A stretch of 64,000 nucleotides of DNA from Bacteriovoracaceae bacterium (GTDB lineage Bacteria > Bdellovibrionota > Bacteriovoracia > Bacteriovoracales > Bacteriovoracaceae). Position numbers and translations under genes: made by a program. How positions within the stretch are numbered: position 1 is the first letter of the stretch; the number at the start of each line of letters is the position of its first letter. The DNA lies in assembly GCA_019752535.1 (NCBI GenBank), contig JAIEMA010000004.1:19993-83992 (forward strand), read 5' to 3'. Below are positions 51,742-59,948 of the stretch, piece after piece. The notes beneath the pieces were generated by a model. The model had not been told where the DNA came from and did not search any database. It saw only the letters and a program-made list of their open reading frames with translations.

Positions 51742-51747
51742 TATAAT
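51742..51747 (+). promoter_or_regulatory. Perfect -10 box at the pilin-like gene start
   Basis: TATAAT ends 6 bases before the GTG start of the gene at 51754, which would put the transcript start on or beside the start codon. No good -35 is seen. Confidence 0.4.
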
Positions 51748-51753
51748 CTTGAT

Positions 51754-52458
51754 GTGAAAATTAAAATCCTAACCAATCAGAAGGGCAGTGTTGCGTTGAT
51801 GGCAATCCTTTTTGTCTTTGTATGTGTTGGGATAAGTTTTTCAATATTTCAAATCAGACAAGACATGAAGGGAGCTTCTGCTTTTTTTGATAAACGTCTT
51901 GGTGAACATCAAGTCCTAGTGGGAATCGAAAATTATTTCAAAGACAATCTTAATTGCTCTCAGATGCTCTCTGGTAAGCGTCGTGGCGATCTTCTTTTAG
52001 ACAATCATTCCCCTAATGCTCCAAAGATTGGGAAAGAATGGAAGAAGTCGGGCTGGATAGTGAAAGACCTCTTCTTGCTAAGGGCCGAAGATGCAAAGGG
52101 GTGGGCGATTGATGTTCACAATCTTGATCGAGTGCATTTGAAAGTCTCTCTCGTTCCAAAGCCTGTCGAGGGAATCAAAGTGGGGATGGATTATCTTTTG
52201 AATGCGCCTGCTTCAGTAAAAATCATTTCTTTGAATGTCATTGAGGCCGATGAAAAGGTGTTCTCACATTGTCGTCGTCAACTTGCTCAACAAGCCTGTC
52301 AGGAGTTTGCTCACTCGAAGGGAAGTGTCGCGAAGATGGATCTTGATCGAGAGCCGGCGAGTTTGAGTCTTAATTGCGCCGCTGGGGTGGTCCATCAGGT
52401 GCACTGCTTAGTTCCGCATTCAGATGCGCCTATCTGGCGTTGTAATAACCGCAAATAA
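51754..52458 (+). CDS. Pilin/pseudopilin-like membrane-anchored protein
   Basis: A 234-residue protein, GTG start. N-Q-K-G-S-V-A-L-M-A-I-L-F-V-F-V-C-V-G-I matches a prepilin-type leader followed by a hydrophobic helix, as in PilX-like minor pilins (Q-R-G-x-A-L). The usual Glu5 is absent. The rest is soluble with six Cys, probably disulphides. A longer frame from 51685 starts inside the terminator hairpin and lacks a ribosome site, so GTG is preferred. No other pilus genes are nearby. The family call is tentative. Confidence 0.5.
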   Translation: MKIKILTNQKGSVALMAILFVFVCVGISFSIFQIRQDMKGASAFFDKRLGEHQVLVGIENYFKDNLNCSQMLSGKRRGDLLLDNHSPNAPKIGKEWKKSGWIVKDLFLLRAEDAKGWAIDVHNLDRVHLKVSLVPKPVEGIKVGMDYLLNAPASVKIISLNVIEADEKVFSHCRRQLAQQACQEFAHSKGSVAKMDLDREPASLSLNCAAGVVHQVHCLVPHSDAPIWRCNNRK

Positions 52459-52484
52459 AAAGGGCCCCTAAAAGGGGCCCACTC
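52456..52484 (-). terminator. Terminator of rpmB
   Basis: On the minus strand gggcccc and ggggccc pair around a short T/A loop and are followed by TTTTTATTT, 20-odd bases past the rpmB stop. Confidence 0.85.
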
Positions 52485-52503
52485 AATCTTGTGTCAGTAG
52501 TGA

Positions 52504-52737
52504 CTATTGAAACAAGTGAATATTTTTTCTGAGGTAAGCAGAAAGTGAGCCCACTTTATCAAGTGTGCGCATAGTGCTTGTAGAGATACGAAGACGGATC
52601 GTGCGACCTGTCTCTGGATCAAAAATTTTCTTAGTCTTCAAGTTCGCTTCAGAGAACTTGCGAGTTTTGATGTTTGAGTGAGAAACTTTGTGGTTGGCCT
52701 GACGGCCTTTACCTGATAAATCACATTTACGAGACAT
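52504..52737 (-). CDS. rpmB: 50S ribosomal protein L28
   Basis: A 77-residue protein. MSRKCDLSGKGRQANHKVSHS, then TKRKF-like basic segments (NIKTRKF, NLKTKKIF) and RLRISTSTMRTLDKVG are diagnostic of L28. The second Cys of the usual CxxC is replaced (CDLSG), so the zinc site is absent. It is not linked to rpmG here, unlike the rpmBG pair of many bacteria. TAAGGATTTGTT precedes the ATG. Confidence 0.95.
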   Translation of the reverse strand: MSRKCDLSGKGRQANHKVSHSNIKTRKFSEANLKTKKIFDPETGRTIRLRISTSTMRTLDKVGSLSAYLRKNIHLFQ

Positions 52738-52860
52738 AACAAATCCTTAGCTAGTTTTAAGTCTGGGAAGATTAACGCCCCCGGACTGTCTTTGGCAATT
52801 GAGAAATGAGCAATCTTGAGGTTTAATCCTCCCATCAACGCCTAAAACCTAGGAATTTTT

Positions 52861-54837
52861 ATGATCAAGCCTCTTAAAATTAAAAACGCGCTGCAAAAAG
52901 CTCCTCAGTCTCAACCTATTTATTCAGTAAAAATAAAAAATTCAAAGAATGAAGAAGTGACCCTGGCCGACCCTAGAGCGACTCGCTCTATGCTTGCACT
53001 CATGGATCTTGGGGCCGTTAATGGAGGCGCTGCTTGTCACTGGGGTGGACCTTCAGCGATGACTGAACTTTGGACGGCTTTGCATTCGATCATGTTTAAA
53101 GAGTCTCATTGGTTTGAAAAATATAATTTTGTGAACGATATTGGTCATGCGGAAAACGGCATTTATGCTCTTCGTGCAAACCTTGGTTATGGCGATTTAA
53201 CTTTAGAGACTCTCAAAGGCTTCCGCTCGATAAAATCAAAACTCACGGGACACGGTGAATCTCATCTCTACCCAGAAGGTGTCTTACTCTCTAACGGTCC
53301 TCTGGCCTCTGCACTCCCGCAAGCTCAAGGTCTGGCCATGGCCGACGCTCTCGCTGGAAATAACCGTCTGACTATTTGCTCCATCTCTGATGGCGCGAGT
53401 ATGGAAGGAGAAGCCAAAGAAGCCTTTGCAGCGATCCCAGGACTTGCGGCCAAAGGAAAGCTCGCTCCCTTTTTAATGATTGTCTCTGATAACAACACAA
53501 AACTTGGCGGCAGAATTGATAAAGATTCATTCAGCATGCAGCCGACATTCTCAACTCTTGAAACCCTTGGCTGGAATGTGGTGAAACTTGAAGAGGGGAA
53601 TGATTTAGCGAAATCTCTTCACGCGCTTGAGCTTGCGATGAGTAAGCTTGATCCGAAAAAGCCGATCGCTCTTTGGGCAAAGACTGTCAAAGGTTATGGA
53701 AATAAATCAACAGTTGAATCAAGCTCTGGGGGCCATGGCTTTCCACTGAAAGCGCATGATGAAGCCATTCATAACTTCTTAAAAGAAATTTGGGATGGAG
53801 CTGAAGTACCAAAAGAATTCACTTCTTGGGCTAACGAGCTCACAGTGAAACCAGAGAAGAAATCTTCTTCGGGCGTTCCAAAAGATAAAATTCAAATCGG
53901 CGTTTCAAAGGCCCTGGTGAAAGCGGCAAAAGAAGGACTTCCGGTTTATTCTCTCTCTTGTGATCTTGCGGGCTCAACCGGACTTAAGGCTTTTCAATCG
54001 GAATGTCCGACTCATTTTCAAGATGTTGGTATCGCTGAATCAAATATGGTTTCTGCTGCTGCAGGTATGAGTAAACTGGGCTTTATTCCAGTCGTTGATA
54101 CCTTTGCCGCCTTTGGAGTGACAAAAGGAAATCTTCCACTCGTCATGGCTTCACTTTCTGAATCGCCAGTGATTGCGATTTTCTCTCACACTGGCTTTCA
54201 AGATGCGGCCGATGGCGCAAGTCATCAGTCTCTGACTTATATGAGCGCTCTCGCTTCTATTCCCAACACTGTGCTCGTCAATCTTGCGACCGCTAAAGAA
54301 GCCGAAGAGTATGTCTATCAAGCGATCAAAGAGATCGCCTCTCTTCGTGAATCAAGTCATCATGCTCCAAGTTTCATTTTTTTCTTAGGTCGTGAGAATT
54401 TCCCTTTGGAAACTAAAGAAGGGCTCACTTATAAAATCGGCGCCCCTCAAGTGATTGAAGCGGGATCTGATGCCATGATTGTGGCGACGGGATCTCTGCT
54501 GGAAGAAGCACGAGCTGCGGCAGAAATGTTAAAGGCCGAAGGAAAAAGTGTCGCCGTCATTCAGCACGCGTTTGTCAATCGTGTGGATGGGCAACTCATG
54601 GCGAGTATGCTGAAAAAATCCGGATCAAAACTTGTCACGGTTGAAGATCATCAATTGATTGCCGGCATGGGAGCGATGCTTTCTCACTCACTCTTGCTTT
54701 CTGGAGCGGATTTTAAACTCAAATCTTTAGGTGTGAAGGGTGAGTTTGGTCAATCAAGTTACACGGCAAAAGAGTTGTATCAAAAGCATGGTCTTGATCG
54801 CGAAGCGATCGTGAAAGCTGTGAAAGCACTTTTGTGA
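52861..54837 (+). CDS. tkt: Transketolase
   Basis: A 658-residue thiamine-diphosphate enzyme of the pentose phosphate pathway, moving two-carbon ketol units between sugars. An N-terminal half carries GHGESHLYPEG and the ThDP motif ISDGASMEGEAKEAF with SDNN. The central part has VKGYGNKS and G-H-G, and the C-terminal part VEDHQLIAGMGAM. The order matches full-length transketolase, although the first 35 residues are slightly unusual. The VOC gene begins at the stop as GTGA. Confidence 0.88.
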   Translation: MIKPLKIKNALQKAPQSQPIYSVKIKNSKNEEVTLADPRATRSMLALMDLGAVNGGAACHWGGPSAMTELWTALHSIMFKESHWFEKYNFVNDIGHAENGIYALRANLGYGDLTLETLKGFRSIKSKLTGHGESHLYPEGVLLSNGPLASALPQAQGLAMADALAGNNRLTICSISDGASMEGEAKEAFAAIPGLAAKGKLAPFLMIVSDNNTKLGGRIDKDSFSMQPTFSTLETLGWNVVKLEEGNDLAKSLHALELAMSKLDPKKPIALWAKTVKGYGNKSTVESSSGGHGFPLKAHDEAIHNFLKEIWDGAEVPKEFTSWANELTVKPEKKSSSGVPKDKIQIGVSKALVKAAKEGLPVYSLSCDLAGSTGLKAFQSECPTHFQDVGIAESNMVSAAAGMSKLGFIPVVDTFAAFGVTKGNLPLVMASLSESPVIAIFSHTGFQDAADGASHQSLTYMSALASIPNTVLVNLATAKEAEEYVYQAIKEIASLRESSHHAPSFIFFLGRENFPLETKEGLTYKIGAPQVIEAGSDAMIVATGSLLEEARAAAEMLKAEGKSVAVIQHAFVNRVDGQLMASMLKKSGSKLVTVEDHQLIAGMGAMLSHSLLLSGADFKLKSLGVKGEFGQSSYTAKELYQKHGLDREAIVKAVKALL

Positions 54838-55205
54838 TTACCGGTATTCAAAATTTTCACTACTACGTTCAGAATATGGAGCGAGCGGTGGAGTTTTACT
54901 GTGCCGCTTTCGGTTGCAAAAAAGTTTTTGGGGATGAGTATTGGACGTCACTTACTCTTCACGGAATCACCATCGGTCTTCACGGCAATAATGGCTCGCC
55001 GGTTGAGAAGGTTCCACGCAACGAGCATGGGGCCAAGACCGGTGGCACCCTGACATTGAAGAGTGATAATATTCCAGAAGATCGCGCCCGTTTAGAGAAG
55101 CTTGGATCCACAATTATCGGTGAAAGCAAAACGGATTGGGGCCATATGTTGGTGTTTGAAGATCTCGACGGGAACATCCTCAACCTTCAGCACCCCAGCT
55201 ACTAG
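54834..55205 (+). CDS. VOC/glyoxalase-like protein
   Basis: A 123-residue single-domain-pair VOC protein. FHYYVQNMERAVEFYCAAFG opens the first beta-alpha-beta-beta-beta module; the last, WGHMLVFEDLDGNILNLQH, ends with the conserved E/D-P/L-D-G-N-x-x-x-L pattern. Candidate metal ligands include His9 and a Glu near the end. It starts at GTG overlapping the transketolase stop. Substrate unknown (glyoxalase, dioxygenase or resistance-protein type). The stop shares CTAG (55202-55205) with the convergent gene. Confidence 0.82.
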   Translation: MITGIQNFHYYVQNMERAVEFYCAAFGCKKVFGDEYWTSLTLHGITIGLHGNNGSPVEKVPRNEHGAKTGGTLTLKSDNIPEDRARLEKLGSTIIGESKTDWGHMLVFEDLDGNILNLQHPSY

Positions 55206-55570
55206 CGGCAAGGCTTGATGATCACTTGGCGAAGGCCGTCTTCTGGCACCACTTCGTCTTCAAGGCCCATGGCAATGTCATAGGTCACGATGCCACGGAT
55301 GACTTTGAGTGTCCGGATAGCAAATCCACCACCGCCGCCGCCAAAGAAGAAGTCCGTTTTTTTCCACACTTTCATCTTTTTTACTACGGCATCGACTTCG
55401 CCTTTGTAGCAGAAGTTTTCATAGCCGTAGGTGGCTTGTACGTCGGTCTCTTGAGCGATGAGTTTTTCTACATCGATGAGCTTGCGGCCATCTTTAACAA
55501 AGAGGCTAGAGGTTTGAGCAAAGCTTGCAGTACTTAAGAGCATGAGAGTTGTGAAGATAAAGTTTTTCAT
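55202..55570 (-). CDS. Small secreted Gly-rich protein
   Basis: A 122-residue exported protein with a signal peptide ending SFAQ. The mature region has FCYKGEVDAVVKKM, then six consecutive glycines (FFFGGGGGGF), and a final C. Family not recognised. ATG at 55570 gives a clean signal; the upstream TTG start adds 12 residues with none. No strong ribosome site. Confidence 0.6.
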   Translation of the reverse strand: MKNFIFTTLMLLSTASFAQTSSLFVKDGRKLIDVEKLIAQETDVQATYGYENFCYKGEVDAVVKKMKVWKKTDFFFGGGGGGFAIRTLKVIRGIVTYDIAMGLEDEVVPEDGLRQVIIKPCR

Positions 55571-55627
55571 GGCCAGAAGGTAGACCACTTGTTTGGGCTT
55601 GCGCAAAGGGGTGTGTAAGAAATTCTC

Positions 55628-56074
55628 TTACGAGCACCAACCCGCGCAAACTAAACGTTTGCCGTGAGTGACGCGACTGGTTCGGTGCTCGAATCCATCA
55701 ATCCCCGTTTGGAAAATGATCAAAGTTCCAGGATCAAAGGGACCGAGTTCTATGGCTTCTGTGGTGCCACGAGGACGAATGCCGAGAGTCCCACCGCTGG
55801 GTTTTCCAAAAAAAATCAGCGACCATGAAAAAGCGAGCACACGTGAGCCATCATCATGCCAGATGCCATCCTCCTCATCAGGATTGTCACCGTCTCGAAG
55901 AGCGAGCATGTGTTCAATGTGGGAGAATTTTTTAAATTGCTGAAGATAAGTTTTGAGCTCCCCATGAACGGCATTCTTCATGACACCATCAAGCTCATCC
56001 CATTTTTGATCTTTGGCGAATTCTTTCGCGCCACTGGGGAGAGGGAATGGCGTGACAAGGAATCCGTCTTTCAT
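55628..56074 (-). CDS. 2-oxoglutarate/Fe(II)-dependent oxygenase-like protein
   Basis: A 148-residue compact beta-helix protein. The iron triad is WHDDGSR (His and Asp) and F-E-H-R-T-S-R-V-T-H-G-K-R with the distal His and the Arg that binds 2-oxoglutarate. This fits prolyl-4-hydroxylase-like oxygenases. Substrate unknown. Its start overlaps the end of the 5'-nucleotidase gene as ATGA, so they are coupled. Confidence 0.78.
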   Translation of the reverse strand: MKDGFLVTPFPLPSGAKEFAKDQKWDELDGVMKNAVHGELKTYLQQFKKFSHIEHMLALRDGDNPDEEDGIWHDDGSRVLAFSWSLIFFGKPSGGTLGIRPRGTTEAIELGPFDPGTLIIFQTGIDGFEHRTSRVTHGKRLVCAGWCS

Positions 56075-57423
56075 TCCATCTCGTGAGGGAGCGGGCGCTT
56101 TTTCGGGCGATAGTATGTGCGCGGAGAGTAGTCAGCAAAATCGGCGATCTTACTCATGTAAATGCACGCATACTTTTCCACTTGGCCTGCAAAGCGTGAG
56201 GGTTCAACACCAGCGCGCATGACTTCACCCCAATGAGGGTTGAAGTGTTTCTGGTATTCACGGATAAGTTTTCCAAGCTTTTTATCAATGCCTTCAATTT
56301 CATCAAAGAGAGGCTGAGATTTTTTCTTATCCCGTGATTCATGTAAGCGATCAAGATCATGCTCGAGATCAATTTTTCGATTCATGAGGGCATTGATCTC
56401 AACGCCCGTTTCTTTCGTCGCCTTAAGGGCCTCTCTCTCGCCTTCAAGTTCTTCCACAACCAAAGCCGTTCTCCAATTGCAGGTCTTCTTTAGGGTGAGA
56501 ATGTCACCGTAGATATGATCGCCTAGATAGAGAATTTGCTCGCCTGAGAGGCCATGGTCTTTCTGCAGTGTTTGAGCGCAGCCGCCTTGATACACGCCTT
56601 TAGTCACTGGGCCATGGTGATTTTTAAGCATGCCGGTTTTAAGATCCACACTTAAAAAAGAGAGACGATCAGTAAAAAAACGCGGCTTGGTGGCACTTGT
56701 GATGACTAAATCAAAGAGATCAGTCCAGTGCTGATTTTTTTTAAGAAATGGAGTGATGGTGTAATCCAGCAGCAACTTTGAGTATTCATAATCAGAATTA
56801 GTTATGACCCAAAGTTTTTTTCCAAACTTTTTAAAACTCTCAAGCACAGCGACAGCTTCTGGATCTTGGACGATATATTTTTTAACGTCTTTTTTGACTT
56901 CACTCTTTAGTGAGCCATCACGGTGAGAAGTATCAAGAGCTTCTATTAAGTCCGCTTCAATTTGCTTAAAGTCGGGGAGAGCTAATTTATCGTCAGCATT
57001 TTTAAGATCAACGATTTGCATGAGAAGGCAGGCATAAGCAATAGAGAAAGAGGTATCCACAATCGCAAATCTTCCTGAATCATTGAGATCAACAGAGAGA
57101 CCCTGATAAATTTTCTGCTGGGTTTTAAAATCGAGCTCTTTACCGCCGTGACGTGACTGCTTCACTTTAGAGTGGAGTGAGAGTTTAAGTACGTTGCCAT
57201 GAGGCTTATCAATGACAAGACCTCTGATGATGCGTGAATAATCAAACTTAAGACTCTTCACGATTGCGGGATATTTTTTTGTCGAGAGAAGCTTCTTCTT
57301 AATCTCTTCATAAGTCATGGCCTCAAAGGCCTCAGAGTTGTAGCGGACTAGGGTGTAGTCCATATCAAATCCAATCGCTTGGATGTGTTTCATGTTCAAA
57401 GTTCTGTTTACGTATATTCCCAT
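56071..57423 (-). CDS. HAD family IG cytosolic purine 5'-nucleotidase
   Basis: A 450-residue enzyme of the NT5C2-like (IG) HAD group that removes phosphate from IMP/GMP-type nucleotides. The nucleophile loop is GFDMDYTLVRY. KVVVITNSD-like motif II (WVITNSDYEYS) and the later LGDHIYGDIL with paired acids complete the active site. ATG at 57423 follows GAGGGCTT. Together with Gsk in the same window it covers both directions of purine nucleoside/nucleotide interchange. Confidence 0.85.
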   Translation of the reverse strand: MGIYVNRTLNMKHIQAIGFDMDYTLVRYNSEAFEAMTYEEIKKKLLSTKKYPAIVKSLKFDYSRIIRGLVIDKPHGNVLKLSLHSKVKQSRHGGKELDFKTQQKIYQGLSVDLNDSGRFAIVDTSFSIAYACLLMQIVDLKNADDKLALPDFKQIEADLIEALDTSHRDGSLKSEVKKDVKKYIVQDPEAVAVLESFKKFGKKLWVITNSDYEYSKLLLDYTITPFLKKNQHWTDLFDLVITSATKPRFFTDRLSFLSVDLKTGMLKNHHGPVTKGVYQGGCAQTLQKDHGLSGEQILYLGDHIYGDILTLKKTCNWRTALVVEELEGEREALKATKETGVEINALMNRKIDLEHDLDRLHESRDKKKSQPLFDEIEGIDKKLGKLIREYQKHFNPHWGEVMRAGVEPSRFAGQVEKYACIYMSKIADFADYSPRTYYRPKKRPLPHEME

Positions 57424-57562
57424 AAGCCCTCGTATTTCCAGTGTCCCTTGAGGGGGGTAACCAGTCAATTCAAGAGTTTTTTACATGGGTCGCAAGATTT
57501 TACGCATTGAGTCTTGGAATTGCTATATAAAGCCTACGCTTTTATTAAACGAAGGAGAAAGC

Positions 57563-58846
57563 ATGTCCACTTTCATCAAGCGCGGCCTTTCATTGAGTTT
57601 ATCTGTTCTCTCAACAGGTACATTGGCCCAGGCCACATCACAAAAAGTCGTCTATGGGGTGGATAACCGCGTAGAAGTTTATGAAGCTCCTGCTTCTTTT
57701 CAAAAAGTAGCTGCTTCAACAGCTGCGATGATTCCAATTGGAAAACTCACTTTAAAAGTCAGCGAGACAGATTCTAATGTCCGCACTTATACAGCAAAGC
57801 AAGATTCACTTAAAGAAAATGGCATCTGTGAAGATGACCGCTACGCCAATCAGCCCACTCCTGCGATGTGCTCAGGCTTCTTGGTCGGACCCGATCTTAT
57901 CGTGACGGCTGGCCACTGTGCTCGAGGTTACAGAACTTGTGAGGACAATACTTGGGTCTTTGGATTTGATGTCGATCAGGCGACGGCCTCTTCAGGTGTA
58001 AATATCCCAGCAGAAAACGTTTATCGTTGTAAAAAAATCGTCAATCAAATCTTAAATGGCATGAGTGGTAATGATCATGCGCTTATTCAGCTTGATCGCG
58101 TTGTTTCAGATCGCGCTCCATTGAAATTTAGAACTGAAGGCAAGATTGCTGATAATACTCCAATCGTTGTTATGGGTCACCCTATGGGTCTTCCTACGAA
58201 GATTGCTGATGGCGCCAATGTTCGCACTAACGTTCACCCTCACTATTTCGTCGCCAACCTTGATACATTTGGCGGTAACTCAGGTTCAGCCGTTTTTAAT
58301 ACTGATGACTTAGTTGTTGAAGGTATTCTTGTTCGCGGAGAAACGGACTATGTCTACAATCCTTCTAAGATGTGTCAGGAAGTGAATGTTTGTAAGGATG
58401 ACAACTGTCGCGGTGAAGACGTCACTCGTATCACAGATATTATTGAGCTTGCTCAAGGCGAAAAAGTGTTGAACGCAGCTGCTGCTGGTGACTTAGCTAC
58501 AGTTAAGTCTTACTTGGATGCCAAGGGTTGGATTGAAATGCGTAATAACAATGGTGAAACGATCCTTATGAAAGCGGCCCAAGCTCAATTGACTGAAGTC
58601 GCTGAGATGCTGATCGCTCAGACTGCTGAAGTAAATGCAAAAGATCTAGTTGGTGAGACGTCATTGATGAAAGCAGTAAGAAAGTCTAACACTGCTATGG
58701 TTGAGCTTCTCCTTGCTTCCGGAGCGGATGCCAATTTAACAAATGCGAAGGGAATCAATGCTCTTGGAATGACAAAATGGTTTAACTTGAAACAGCGCAA
58801 AATCCGTAAGCTTTTAAAAGCAGCGATGGCGCCTAAAAAGGGCTAG
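57563..58846 (+). CDS. Trypsin-like serine protease fused to ankyrin repeats
   Basis: A 427-residue exported protein. Signal peptide ends LAQA. The protease domain has His118 (IVTAGHC), Asp171 (GNDHALIQLD) and Ser240 (GGNSGSAVF) and is a paralogue of the protease at 35489-36427 (shared K-V-V-Y-G opening and HPMGLPTKIADGA loop). Residues about 310-425 form three to four ankyrin repeats (NNNGETILMKAAQ, VGETSLMKAVR, LLLASGADANL). The repeats may recruit a substrate or shield the protease. ATG at 57563 has GAAGGAG upstream. Confidence 0.88.
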   Translation: MSTFIKRGLSLSLSVLSTGTLAQATSQKVVYGVDNRVEVYEAPASFQKVAASTAAMIPIGKLTLKVSETDSNVRTYTAKQDSLKENGICEDDRYANQPTPAMCSGFLVGPDLIVTAGHCARGYRTCEDNTWVFGFDVDQATASSGVNIPAENVYRCKKIVNQILNGMSGNDHALIQLDRVVSDRAPLKFRTEGKIADNTPIVVMGHPMGLPTKIADGANVRTNVHPHYFVANLDTFGGNSGSAVFNTDDLVVEGILVRGETDYVYNPSKMCQEVNVCKDDNCRGEDVTRITDIIELAQGEKVLNAAAAGDLATVKSYLDAKGWIEMRNNNGETILMKAAQAQLTEVAEMLIAQTAEVNAKDLVGETSLMKAVRKSNTAMVELLLASGADANLTNAKGINALGMTKWFNLKQRKIRKLLKAAMAPKKG

Positions 58847-58853
58847 TTTCCGG

Positions 58854-58890
58854 TTGATTGATTGCGTGCAACGCTCTAGATTAATATCTC
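58854..58890 (+). promoter_or_regulatory. Promoter region of tRNA-Ala
   Basis: Two overlapping sigma70-like choices are visible: TTGATT/17/TAGATT (58854-58882) and TTGCGT/17/TATCTC (58862-58890). The second puts the start site about 10 bases before the tRNA. Confidence 0.45.
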
Positions 58891-58906
58891 CTAGATTTCA
58901 AATTGT

Positions 58907-58982
58907 GGGGGATTAGCTCAGCTGGGAGAGCGCTTGGATGGCATTCAAGAGGTCAGCAGTTCGATCCTGCTATTCTCCACCA
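58907..58982 (+). tRNA. tRNA-Ala (GGC)
   Basis: A 76-base tRNA. The acceptor GGGGGAT pairs with ATTCTCC and keeps the alanine identity pair G3-U70. The anticodon stem CTTGG/TCAAG encloses ATGGCAT, giving anticodon GGC. D-arm AGCTCAGCTGGGAGAGC, T-arm AGCAG/CTGCT and an encoded CCA are present. Confidence 0.96.
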
Positions 58983-58992
58983 AAATACTTAG

Positions 58993-59020
58993 GGCCAAGC
59001 TTTTATGCTTGGCCTTTTTT
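58993..59020 (+). terminator. Terminator after tRNA-Ala
   Basis: The arms ggccaagc and gcttggcc enclose TTTTAT and are followed by six T, ten bases past the tRNA. Confidence 0.88.
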
Positions 59021-59038
59021 ATGTCTAAAACTTCCGAT

Positions 59039-59233
59039 CTAAACTAACTCATTAAAACCTAAGACACGAATATCTCGAAGCTCACCGCGTTCATTCTTGG
59101 CCGCTTCTTCAACCTCAATTGTTTTCCCTGTCCCAACGTGACTGAGCTTGGCTTTTTTTGGCTTAGGCCTTGGCTTGAAGCGATAGCCATACTCACCACA
59201 CCCAGACTGGATTAGCTTTGAGGGGTCAACCAT
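59039..59233 (-). CDS. Small hypothetical protein
   Basis: A 64-residue basic protein with a Pro/Lys-rich middle (FKPRPKPKKAKL) and no recognised domain. The ribosome site is weak. It lies between tRNA-Ala and the divergent HTH gene, at the left edge of the accessory stretch. Moderate doubt that it is expressed. Confidence 0.4.
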   Translation of the reverse strand: MVDPSKLIQSGCGEYGYRFKPRPKPKKAKLSHVGTGKTIEVEEAAKNERGELRDIRVLGFNELV

Positions 59234-59296
59234 ACGTTTTCAATCATGAGTGGGCACTGGCTCTCCATGGCTAACTAAAAACGAATGGAGTGAAGC

Positions 59297-59935
59297 ATGT
59301 CTAAAAAGAAAAAGCGTTCAAGTTACAAGATTGTGGGAGAGGCGCAGCTGGCACTGAGAGAATTGCGCCTTGAGAGGGGCTGGAGTTTAGCGCAAGCGGC
59401 AGGGCCGTTAGGAATTAAATCCAAGGCCCTGGGGCATATTGAGAACGGGCGAGTGAGTTTAACCGATCTACGTGTCCGAGAAATCTTAGAGAAGTGGGGG
59501 CTCACTTATTTTGATTTCGCGCGTGCCAAGAAAACAGTGAAAGATGGAATTCGAAATAAGCCTAGTAGGGTTTTTGTTCGCACGGTGCTCACCAATAAAG
59601 ATCGAAGGAGCTATCAGAAAGTTATCACCAAAGAAGTGCGCGTACTAAAGGTTCTGCGTCAAATGAAAAAGCTCTCGCAAGCAAAGGCCTCCTCACTCTG
59701 CGGTTATTCAAGACCCACTATTGGGCATATTGAACAAGGCCGCATCGAGCTAGAGCGAGAACGGATAGAGCATATTGTGAGGGCGTATGGCTTTGAGGTG
59801 GGAGAGTTTGATCAAATGATGGGAGAAGAGGTTTTGAGGGATGAACTCCTGACAAAATGTGTCCAGCGAATCGAAAGTTTGTCACCGGAAAAGCTTCGTC
59901 TGATAAACTCATTATTAGAAGTTAAGATGATCTAG
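59297..59935 (+). CDS. Double XRE-type HTH transcriptional regulator
   Basis: A 212-residue protein with two helix-turn-helix units. The first is about residues 17-68 (LAQAAGPLGIKSKALGHIENGRVSL). The second is about 112-165 (LSQAKASSLCGYSRPTIGHIEQGRIEL). Each shows the XRE Q-A-x-x-L/A...I-x-x-I-E-x-G-R pattern. A C-terminal helix ends the protein. The 3' half is duplicated as a degenerate copy at about 60670-60926. An EEP nuclease gene begins 13 bases after its stop, so the regulator may control it. Confidence 0.85.
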   Translation: MSKKKKRSSYKIVGEAQLALRELRLERGWSLAQAAGPLGIKSKALGHIENGRVSLTDLRVREILEKWGLTYFDFARAKKTVKDGIRNKPSRVFVRTVLTNKDRRSYQKVITKEVRVLKVLRQMKKLSQAKASSLCGYSRPTIGHIEQGRIELERERIEHIVRAYGFEVGEFDQMMGEEVLRDELLTKCVQRIESLSPEKLRLINSLLEVKMI

Positions 59936-59948
59936 AGGAAGATTTTAA

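Noticed and set aside
58907-58982. Complete integrated island with attL/attR at tRNA-Ala
   Set aside because: No integrase and no second copy of the tRNA 3' end was seen before 64000; only the accessory character of the DNA is reported.
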